Notes under the pieces: model-generated | Seen by the model: the letters and a program-made list of their open reading frames with translations, nothing else | Database searches by the model: none | What the model was told of the DNA's origin: nothing | Origin: Candidatus Babelota bacterium | Lineage (GTDB): Bacteria > JAGOBX01 | DNA: 9,672 nucleotides | Direction: 5' to 3' | Assembly (NCBI GenBank): GCA_017999075.1 | Contig: JAGOBX010000099.1 | Coordinates: 1 to 9,672 of the forward strand | Shown: piece after piece, positions 1 to 7,600 of the stretch | How positions within the stretch are numbered: position 1 is the first letter of the stretch | Layout: every line of letters starts with the position of its first letter | Translations under genes and position numbers: made by a program

Positions 1-2
1 AA

Positions 3-122
3 AGAGGAGATATAATTATAGCGGGTATTTATATATTAGAAGAAATAATGTATAAATTTGATATAAAAAAAATTTTAATAAGCGATAATGGAATATTGGT
101 TGGAATAATATTAAATTTATGA
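3..122 (+). CDS. Ppx/GppA-family phosphatase, C-terminal end only (5' truncated)
   Basis: This reading frame is open from the window edge to a TGA at 120-122 and gives 39 residues. They match the end of the ASKHA-fold core of Ppx/GppA proteins: an 'R-G-D-I-I-I-A-G' strand/turn, a helix ending 'I-L-E-E-I-M', then 'I-L-I-S-D-N-G-I-L-V-G-I-I-L-N-L'. The last part corresponds to the family's usual 'vSd-x-GLREGLLld-l' ending. Enzymes of this family hydrolyse polyphosphate and/or the pentaphosphate alarmone pppGpp in the cytoplasm. The frame stops right after this motif, as in the short (about 300-residue) family members that lack an extra C-terminal HD-like domain. One oddity is that the usual Arg of 'GLREG' is replaced (G-I-L-V-G). 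The stop overlaps the next gene's ATG by four bases, which implies co-translation with the pilin genes. The catalytic part lies outside the window, so substrate preference cannot be judged. Confidence 0.72.
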   Translation, partial: RGDIIIAGIYILEEIMYKFDIKKILISDNGILVGIILNL

Positions 123-502
123 GAATAGAAAAAATGGGATTGAGTTTAATTGAATTGGTAATATCAATTTTTATTATAGGGATATCAATATCCAGTATTA
201 TTGCTTTAATAATAATAGGAGTAGAAAAAAACAGAACTGCGGATGATTATTTCAAAGCTCAATTACTGGCGTTTTCGAGGATTGAACATTTAAAGTCAAT
301 ATCTTCTGATTCTGCGTTAACATTTAATAATTCAGTTGAACCGTATAATTCTATCCCCGATTATTTTCGCTTTAAAAGAATCACTTATACTCAGCCTGTA
401 ACAATTGGCGATTCAAGTTTATTGAAAATTGAAAGCAATGTATTTTGTAAAACTCAGAATGGAGAAATAAAATTAAAATTATGTGGAGTATTTGATTATT
501 GA
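119..502 (+). CDS. Type IV pilin-like minor pilin/pseudopilin (PilV/GspI-like)
   Basis: This 127-residue protein has a class III (prepilin) signal. A short basic leader, MRIEKMG, is followed by the cleavage site G7|L8 and Glu at mature position +5 (E12). A hydrophobic helix runs from about 8 to 34. Prepilin peptidase would cut after G7 and N-methylate the new N-terminus, and the helix would then pack into a pilus or pseudopilus core. After the helix, 'A-D-D-Y-F-K-A-Q-L-L-A-F-S-R-I-E' resembles the alpha1C segment of PilV/GspI-type minor pilins. C110 and C122 near the C-terminus could form the D-loop disulfide common in pilins. The ATG at 119 overlaps the upstream stop (ATGA), so coupled initiation is likely because no strong Shine-Dalgarno is visible. 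A second in-frame ATG at 134 would leave too short a leader (M-G). The subfamily assignment is tentative, but the pilin-like class is secure. Confidence 0.85.
   Translation: MRIEKMGLSLIELVISIFIIGISISSIIALIIIGVEKNRTADDYFKAQLLAFSRIEHLKSISSDSALTFNNSVEPYNSIPDYFRFKRITYTQPVTIGDSSLLKIESNVFCKTQNGEIKLKLCGVFDY
485..501 (+). promoter_or_regulatory. Ribosome binding site supporting a TTG start
   Basis: GGAG at 485-488 lies 10 bases before the TTG at 499-501, inside the end of the upstream pilin gene. The TTG overlaps that gene's TGA as TTGA. With this start the protein begins M-K-K-K-G and has a textbook prepilin leader; the next in-frame ATG, at 601 (residue 35), would lose the leader and the whole membrane helix. 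Confidence 0.6.
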
Positions 503-957
503 AAAAAAAAGGCATAACGATAATTGAATTGGTTATAGCTATAATAATAATTGGGATTATAGCCGGTATATTTACCGACATTTTAAGAAATACTTTTGAT
601 ATGTATGAAAATGTACTTAATGATAACAAACGTAATGCCAGCGCACAACTTATAATTGCTCAATTAAAAGATGAAATCAACCATTCGGCAGAAATTTTTT
701 CTGTTTCTCCTACTAATTTGATTTTGCTGACTTATGATAATGGAGATACAGCAATGTCTTTCCCTAAAAAAATAATTTATAATCATATAGGAAATAAATT
801 ATATAAATATTATGAGCCGTTGAATGATACGTCAAGTTTTAATTATAATTTTTATTACGTTAATTTTAAACTTGAAAATTATACGGATAGTATTGTAGAG
901 ATAAGTTTGAATGATTTTATAGATACATTTAAATTTCAATGTTCAAATCGGAATTAA
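499..957 (+). CDS. Type IV pilin-like minor pilin/pseudopilin (GspJ/PilW-like)
   Basis: This 152-residue protein has a minimal prepilin leader, MKKKG, with cleavage expected at G5|I6. Glu sits at mature +5 (E10) and is followed by an Ile-rich transmembrane helix (about 6-27). The segment after the helix has a long amphipathic stretch with 'A-Q-L-I-I-A-Q-L-K-D-E-I-N'. A beta-rich part follows with 'K-K-I-I-Y-N-H-I-G-N-K-L-Y-K-Y', which resembles the 'i-x-Y-x-l-x-g-x-x-L-x-R' strand of GspJ/PilW-type proteins. Such proteins cap or prime a type IV pilus or type II secretion pseudopilus at the inner membrane. It overlaps the preceding PilV/GspI-like gene by four bases, so the two minor pilins are probably made in equal amounts and interact, as the GspI and GspJ tip subunits do. 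The start codon is TTG, followed at once by a run of nine A. Exact subfamily is uncertain because minor pilins diverge quickly outside the N-terminal helix. Confidence 0.85.
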   Translation: MKKKGITIIELVIAIIIIGIIAGIFTDILRNTFDMYENVLNDNKRNASAQLIIAQLKDEINHSAEIFSVSPTNLILLTYDNGDTAMSFPKKIIYNHIGNKLYKYYEPLNDTSSFNYNFYYVNFKLENYTDSIVEISLNDFIDTFKFQCSNRN

Positions 958-980
958 GCCGGAATGGATAATTTTAAAAT

Positions 981-994
981 AAAAAAATTTTTTT
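981..994. promoter_or_regulatory. A7T7 tract upstream of the putative promoter (possible UP element / curved DNA)
   Basis: Seven A followed directly by seven T form a perfect 14-base palindrome in the gap between the pilin genes and the TPR gene. It ends where the proposed -35 box begins. Such A/T tracts stiffen or bend DNA and can bind the RNA polymerase alpha C-terminal domain or nucleoid proteins. It is not a convincing terminator, because an A/T-only stem without a loop would be unstable. Confidence 0.35.
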
Positions 995-1021
995 GTTGAT
1001 TAAATCTTTGTTTTTTAATAA
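993..1021 (+). promoter_or_regulatory. Putative sigma70-type promoter for the TPR-giant protein-PorV unit
   Basis: TTGTTG at 993-998 and TAATAA at 1016-1021 are separated by 17 bases, a good fit to -35/-10 spacing. The site lies in the only gene-free gap longer than 50 bases. It would place the transcription start near 1028, about 37 bases before the TPR start codon. Chance matches are common in such AT-rich DNA, so position supports this call more than the boxes do. Confidence 0.35.
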
Positions 1022-1042
1022 AATAAAAAATCTTAGATTTAA
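1000..1042. repeat. Inverted repeats built on AAATCT in the intergenic leader
   Basis: AAATCT-T-AGATTT at 1028-1040 is a perfect 13-base palindrome (6-base arms, one central base) placed at the predicted transcription start. TTAAATCT at 1000-1007 is the exact inverted partner of AGATTTAA at 1035-1042. The right arm could therefore pair with either left arm. This could be an operator, or an AT-rich coincidence. Confidence 0.35.
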
Positions 1043-1045
1043 AAT

Positions 1046-1061
1046 GGGGGGAAAAATGTAA
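1046..1061 (+). promoter_or_regulatory. G-run ribosome binding site followed by a start-stop mini-ORF (ATG TAA)
   Basis: A six-G run plus A (1046-1052) is the only G-rich stretch in this gap and is the likely ribosome binding site of the TPR gene, 13 bases before its ATG at 1065. Between them is ATG TAA (1056-1061), in frame with the real start. Its ATG lies only 4 bases after the G-run, so the main ATG at 1065 has the more workable, though slightly long, spacing. Confidence 0.45.
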
Positions 1062-1064
1062 ATT

Positions 1065-1637
1065 ATGGGAAGTATTGACAATAAAATAAATAGTGAACTT
1101 GAAGCATTGAACAATATGCTTGATGAAGAATTAACAGACATTAATTCTAAAAGTAAAGAAAAATCAGATTTATCTCAGAAAGATACAGTTTTGCCTGCCG
1201 CTGATAAATTATTTGACGATGATATGCGGAATGTTGCAATAGAAAATAAAGAAAAAAATAAAGAAGAATTATTAAAAGAATATTTAAATAACGGCAAAAG
1301 GATGTATATGCGCAGTAATCACTCTGAAGCAATGCAATATTTTCAAAAAGCAATAGAAATAGATCAAAACAATGTTTTAGCTATTTTTAATATGGGAATC
1401 ATATATATTGACAGAGAAGAACAGGAACTTGCAATGAAACAATTTGAAAGAGTTCTTGAAATCAAACCGGATGATTATAAATCTTTATGCAATTTAGGCG
1501 GGATATATTATAAATTAGGCAGATACAGAGAAGCATTTGATATTTTAAACAGAGCCATATCAATAAATCCCAATGATTTGAATAGTTTACAGAATCTGAA
1601 ATTATTAGAAAAAAAGTTATTAAATTCAAAAAAATAA
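1065..1637 (+). CDS. Tetratricopeptide (TPR) repeat protein with charged N-terminal region
   Basis: This 190-residue protein has no signal peptide or membrane segment, so it is predicted to be cytoplasmic. Residues 1-68 are polar and highly charged (many E, D, K, N, S) and probably flexible or coiled. Three consecutive 34-residue TPR units follow, at about 70-103, 104-137 and 138-171. They carry the usual small/aromatic pattern, for example 'A-M-Q-Y-F-Q-K-A-I-E-I-D' and 'F-N-M-G-I-I-Y', 'L-C-N-L-G-G-I-Y-Y-K-L-G-R-Y-R-E-A' and 'A-I-S-I-N-P-N-D'. A short capping helix closes the protein (172-190). TPR arrays are peptide- or protein-binding scaffolds, and the sequence does not reveal the partner. 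The gene is first in the proposed second unit and ends 25 bases before the giant exported protein. A role as adaptor or chaperone for that cargo, or for the pilin machinery next door, is possible but is inference from position only. Confidence 0.85.
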   Translation: MGSIDNKINSELEALNNMLDEELTDINSKSKEKSDLSQKDTVLPAADKLFDDDMRNVAIENKEKNKEELLKEYLNNGKRMYMRSNHSEAMQYFQKAIEIDQNNVLAIFNMGIIYIDREEQELAMKQFERVLEIKPDDYKSLCNLGGIYYKLGRYREAFDILNRAISINPNDLNSLQNLKLLEKKLLNSKK

Positions 1638-1662
1638 TTTTATCTTAAGGGGCAATATAAAT

Positions 1663-4600
1663 ATGTATTTTAAAATAAAATCGGGAATATTATTTATATT
1701 ATTTATAACTATTTTATTTTTAGGAACATTACATTCAGAACCTGCAGGAATAAAGGATATACTTATATTTGAGCAAGTAGGAATGTCGGGAGATACAATT
1801 TCGAGGACAGCTATAGGAAATAATTTATACATAAAAGTAATAACTAACTTGTCAGCTGCTCAAATAAATGATGTTCGAAGCGAAGACACTTGCTTATTAC
1901 ATATTTTTAATACAAATTCAGGAGATAGTATTTTTATAACTTTTGACAGAAAAATATCCGGAGATACCGGCAGCGCGGATTCTACTGTATATGAAATATC
2001 GAGCCAGAATATTATTACAATAAAAAATTCAGGATGGACAAACAACACATTAAATTATATTGGAGCTAACTGGAGTGATTTGATTAAAATAAATATAATA
2101 AATTTTTCCTGCACTAAAGAAATAACTGTTGCTAAACCTACAGAACCTGCCACAATAAACTATTTAAATTTTATGACTTCAAATTTTGAAACTATATTAT
2201 CTTCTGATTACCATATAGCAATGAATGAATTTTTATATTTACAGGCAGTTGCACAGAATGATGCGGAACCTCTTATGGTTGACAGTATACCTGTTACAAT
2301 AAAAAATGCGGATGGTTCTGTAATATTTAATGTCAATTTATTTGAAACGTCAAAAAACAGCGGAATTTATAATAATATTTCAACTCCTGTAAAAATATAT
2401 GACATTACAAATATTTATGACTATACGATAAAAGAAGTCCGCGGCAGTTATCTGACTGTGAATGCAAGAAATTTATCTGATACAATTTATTTTATCAATC
2501 CAGCCAGTCCAACTTCAATCATTGATGCAAAGTTTACAGATTATGGGTTTACTAATGTACTTTCAGGAAAGCGTTATGAAAAACCTTTGCAAGTTAATGC
2601 GTGGATTCAGGCATATGACAAGGAACCTTATTACATAGACACATTGGTTGTGCAGATTCAAAATTCTAATTCAAATATAGATTCTTTACAATTAGTTTTA
2701 ATTGAAACAGCAAAAAATTCAGGTATTTTTAGAACAGCATCTGTTTTAACAATAGGCGATAATACGAATCAATCATTAAATAGCTTGAAAGTAAATTACG
2801 GAGAAACAGTAGGTTTATTGGTAAATGGAATCTTGGTTGACACTATTTTAATAAATTATTCATTCGGTCCTGATTATTTAACCGATTTATATTTTTCAGT
2901 TTCAGGATTTTCAAATAAATTGAGTGACAATTATCATGTTGATAAAGGGGAACGTTTATATATTGAAGCTTATGGACATTCAGGAAATCCTGATATAATA
3001 GATACTTTTTTTGTAACTGTAAAAAATAACAGGACTTCGGAAACTATAACAGTTACAATGACAGAAACATTTAAAAATTCAGGAATTTATAGAAATTCTG
3101 ATGCATATACAAATGATTATACCAATAGTTACTATAAATGGATTGGAGCGAGATTAGGCGATACAATAAGCATTTATTCTACATATGGTTCATTTTCTGA
3201 TGCTGTAAGTTTAATAACTCCGGTTCCTCCTTCTAATGAAAATATCATAGCTTCTTATTTTATAGATGAAAACGGCAACTTTATAAGTGAAGATTCTATT
3301 GCGATAACTTCAAAAATAAAAATTGAGATGTTGTCAATTGATATGGAACCGAGATATTCTGACACTAAAATTATTTATATAAAGAATTTTAATAACGATG
3401 ATTCAATATATGTTTTGTTAACAGAAGTATCGTCAGGTAAATTGAAAAATATTTCTGAAATAACTTTTTCAGGGTATACTAATGTAATTGAAGGTATTTT
3501 AAGAGCTGCTGAAGGAGATCGGATTAATTTAATCATAGACGGAATAGTAAGAGATACCATTTATATATCTGTAAACAACCCTACGATATTTGCAAATTCA
3601 TTTAATTTTATAACATTTGAAGGGGAAATATCTTCAATAAGAACTGATACCTCATATCCTTCCTATGCAACTGTGAATATTGAATTAAATGGAATTGACA
3701 ATAATCCGAATATTATTAATTATATTTATGTTACGTTAATGAATACTTACAATGAGACGATAACTATAAGATTGAATGAAACCGAATATAACACCGGAAA
3801 ATTCAGGGGTTTGTTTTATTTGAGAACATTTACTTCTCAATATAATGGATATATACAGGCAAATAATGAAAATGATACTGTTGGAATAATTTATGATGGG
3901 ATCAACCAAAAAAGATTAGAATTAAAAGTTAGAAAAAGTACTGATGCAGGAAGAGTAATTTCTTTGAGATTAAAAAAAGATGGTTCATTTTTTGAAGATT
4001 TGGATCATCAGTTGAATTTTGATGATGTGGTATATGTTGAATTAGTGGCTGAAGATTCAAATCCGAATACAGTTGATTATACGGATGTAGAATGTTTTTC
4101 AGGTCCATCTTTAGATCCTGTTGCAGAAAGAACCATATCGGTTCAGCTTAAAGAAACTGATCCAAGTTCAGGAATATTCAGAGGGACTTTCAGATTATCA
4201 AGATTATCGAATGATACAATAGATGAACTGAAAATAACATATGGGAATGTTTTGACAGTAACATCTGTTACAGACAATACCAAAATACATACTGCAAATA
4301 TAACCATACCAGTAGAACCTTTAGTAATAAATGAATTAAAGTTTTATACAAACCCTTCTTATAATGAAATTTTACCTGATAATAAACAAATGGATTTTTA
4401 TAATGTTTTGTATATTCAAGCAACGGCATCGGATTTGAATTCATTGAATGCTGATACTGTAGGGGTTGTTTTGCAGGATGCAAAATTATATAGGACAGGG
4501 GATCAAGGCGATAGTATTATTGAAATTGAGACTTATACTTTTACGACAAATAATGTTCATTTTTCATTAGTTGAAACTGGTAAACATACAGGAATTTATC

Positions 4601-7600
4601 GTGGAGCCATATCTATTGGACCTGATAACCTTGATAATGAATTAGGAAAAATTATAGGAACTTCAAGAAGCAATACAATATTATTGTTCTGGCAAAAAGA
4701 TTATGATAATTGGGTAGATTCAGGAAAAACTCCGGCTACTCAACCTGTTCTTAGATCAAAAGTTAAAATGATTCAGTATGATCAGCCGGATTATATTTAT
4801 GCTATAGAGTTTATGAAAAATGAACAATACGCTGAAGTATTGAGAACTCCGCATCTGACACTGGGGCAGGCAATAGAAAGCAATATATCTGAACTTAAAT
4901 ATATTTATGTAAGAGCTTATGCTGATACCAAAACAGCGTCAGATTTATTGGAAGATACCATAGAATTATCTTTGAAAATTTATAAGTGCGATACATACGG
5001 GCAGATATTATGGGATAAAGTAAACGAAGATAAACTATCGGAAAGATCAGATGTTGGTTCTGACTCGGACAGTTTTAATGTTGTAACTATAAAATTGGTT
5101 GAAGTCGGACAGAATTCAGGAATTTATACCAATATAAATGATGTTAAATCAATATTAGATATATATGATTTTGGAACTATAGGTCAAAATGTTAAAATTG
5201 ACAGATCATTATATCCATACCATCTATTAGTGGTAGAGCCAACTATAAGGCATGCGTATAATACCGTAAATTATGCATTAAGTGGAAAAAAAGCTCCGTT
5301 AAACAGTACAGATTCAGGAACATTTGTTGCCGATACATCTTATATAGCGTTCTCTATATCACCGAGTTTTATAGACTCCATAAATATTTATGAATCGCCT
5401 GATTATATAAATATATTGACTCCTTCTGAAAGAACTCCTGAAGAACCATACAACAAACTTTATATAAAAGCTGAAGATAACCGTGATTTGACTGATACAA
5501 AAATTGGGGAAATATCAATAAATTATTTTTCAAATGATGTTTTAAAAGATGAAATTTATCTTCATTTGACAGTTAACCCGAATTTGCCGATATTTTGGAC
5601 AGATTATACGGAAATGCAGAATGAATACGGAGATACTAAACTTCGGGTTAAATTAGTGGAAACAACTCCTTCTTCAAACAGATATGTTATAGATTTGTCA
5701 AGCGTTCCTACTTTGGTTACCCGTATGGACGCAAATACTCCGCGCTGGACAGAACAAAACAGTCAATTGCTTCATGTTATGCAGGGAGATACAATTGATG
5801 TACAAGCTTATAATGATATAACAAAAACTTATGTAAGTACAAAACGCACTTTATTCAGTTCAGCGGTAAACAGGGCGCCTGAACTTATTGGAACAGTAAA
5901 GGTAATGAACCTTGGTTATGGTTCTGAATATTATCAAAATTTTTTAACAGGAAAACCAATATATTTCCAGGCGTTTGGTAGCGCAGGGAAAAGTAATACT
6001 TTGTTGGTTGATACGGTTCCTATAACAGTATACAATCTGCGTTCCGGAGATACCATAAGTTTTTATTTAACAGAAACTGCAATAGGAAGTGAAATTTACA
6101 GACTGGATCCTGTAAAATTTAATTATCCGAGACTTGATCCTGATTTCGGTTTGCCTTCTGACAATATACTTCAGGCAAGGAGCGGAGATTCAATAGTTGC
6201 AATCTGTACAGGAAGTGTAAATTCTATAGGAAGGCGTACTAATGCATATTTTGGGCCAAGAAATGTAGCGTCTCCCAGAAAACCTGAACAAATTTTTGCT
6301 ATAAGATTAAAAAAAGATATGTCAGGATTACTTGATTATTCGCCATTAGAAAATTTTGCCCGCGGAACAACAGTGTGTATAGAAATGAGCGCAGACATAG
6401 GAGATAATGCTTTAGTAGATAATACATATAATGATGTTTATGTGGAAAATCAGCGAGGTCAAACAATAACGGTAGTTCTTACTGAAGATGGTCCTGCAAC
6501 AGGAAAATACAGAGGCAGTTTTAAATTGGAAGCTTCGACAAATGATACTCTTGATGAAATTGGACTGCTTGACAGTGAAACATTTGCAGTATATCATAGA
6601 ATTGCCACAGAAATAAGTTCGGCAGAATATAGAATAGGAGTGCCTGAACCGCCTGTATTTATAAGTTCATTAGGTTTAAAAGACAATAGTTTTGCAAATT
6701 CACTTATGTCGTCTACCAATAATACAGTTTTAGATAAACAACAATTATATATAGAATTAAACGGAGAAGATAAAAATTTGAATTTAGTTGATAAAGTAGA
6801 TATATATATTCTAAGTTGGGAAGATAAAAATGTTTCTACAAATTTATTGAAAGGTATGATAAAAATAAATTTATTGGAAACAGGAATACACACAGGAAAA
6901 TATAGAGGTATTGTAAAATTAGGAGATTTTAATGATACGGATCAGTTTATGATAAAAGCGAATCAGAATGATATTTTAGGAATAATAGAATGTTCTATGC
7001 TTAATGATACCGCATATGCATATCCTTCTGGAATTACAACTACATTTGATAAGATAAAATATTATACAATGTCAGGTTATGCTGATACAGCGTGGGTAGC
7101 TGTAACGAGTTCTCCTTCATTGTTATTCGGAATAACGGTAAAAAGTTCTGATTATACGCAAACCCGTAATATAAACAGGAGTAACCCTATACGATTTGGA
7201 GAAATATTATATATTGAAGCTCAAGGGGATGTTGCTAATCATTTATTGATTGATACTACTATAGTAACAATTTATGGATATGATATAAATGGGAATGTAG
7301 TTCCAGGCACTGAGGTTAAAGTTGAATTAGTGGAAAGTGAGATAGCTTCCGGAACTTATCGTGGAAAAGTAAAAATAGCGGAAGATCAATACACAAATTC
7401 TAAGTTGGCATCAGCATATTATATGGAAAATTCAACATATATATCAGGTTCTTTAAAAAAAGCGATAACTGATAATTTAACATATTTAGATGATCCGTAT
7501 TTACCGATTTTTGGGCCGTTAAGTTCAAGATATTTTGATATAAAATGGACTTTCCAAAATTTAAATGTAGCTTATACCACACACAATAATTTAACTGTTC

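Larger units (their letters stand above)
2158..7512 (+). repeat. Thirteen tandem ~120-residue protein repeats inside the giant secreted protein
   Basis: The units are visible at protein level, and DNA identity is low. Their key Glu residues are spaced 120, 120, 120, 118, 125, 140, 176, 186, 138, 137, 131 and 152 residues apart. The first four units are thus exactly periodic, and the middle units carry insertions. The consensus runs from a start 'x-h-x-F/L', through 'Y-I-x-A-x-a-x-D-x-N-P', 'v-D-T-h-x-V-t-h-x-N' and 'E-T-I-T-V-x-L-x-E-T-x-x-x-S/T-G-I-Y-R-G', to 'G-D-x-I-x-h'. Units 4, 9 and 10 have lost parts of the motif (for example G to N at 'S-S-N-R-Y' and G to E at 'G-S-E-I-Y'). Confidence 0.85.

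Noticed and set aside
134-502. Alternative ATG at 134 for the first pilin
   Set aside because: It would leave only M-G before the cleavage site, without the basic leader. The ATG at 119 gives a proper leader and a coupled overlap with the upstream stop.
381-629. Minus-strand open frame of 82 codons across the pilin junction
   Set aside because: It is antisense to two genes with clear prepilin signals and has Ile/Phe/Leu-rich content typical of the reverse of AT-rich coding DNA. No ribosome binding site or family features.
957-1000. Rho-independent terminator after the second pilin gene
   Set aside because: The only symmetry is the A7T7 tract, which lacks a GC stem and loop. It fits an AT-rich promoter-upstream tract better.
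6594-6893. Minus-strand open frame of 99 codons inside the giant gene
   Set aside because: It is a shadow of the repeat-coding frame on the + strand, with no recognisable protein features. The other minus-strand frames at 1147, 1626, 1860, 3375, 4268, 6412, 7400, 8322 and 8865 were dropped for the same reason.
2158-7512. CRISPR array or DNA-level tandem repeat
   Set aside because: The repetition is in protein motifs about 120 codons apart. Short shared words such as that for N-S-G-I-Y do not extend into constant repeats with spacers.
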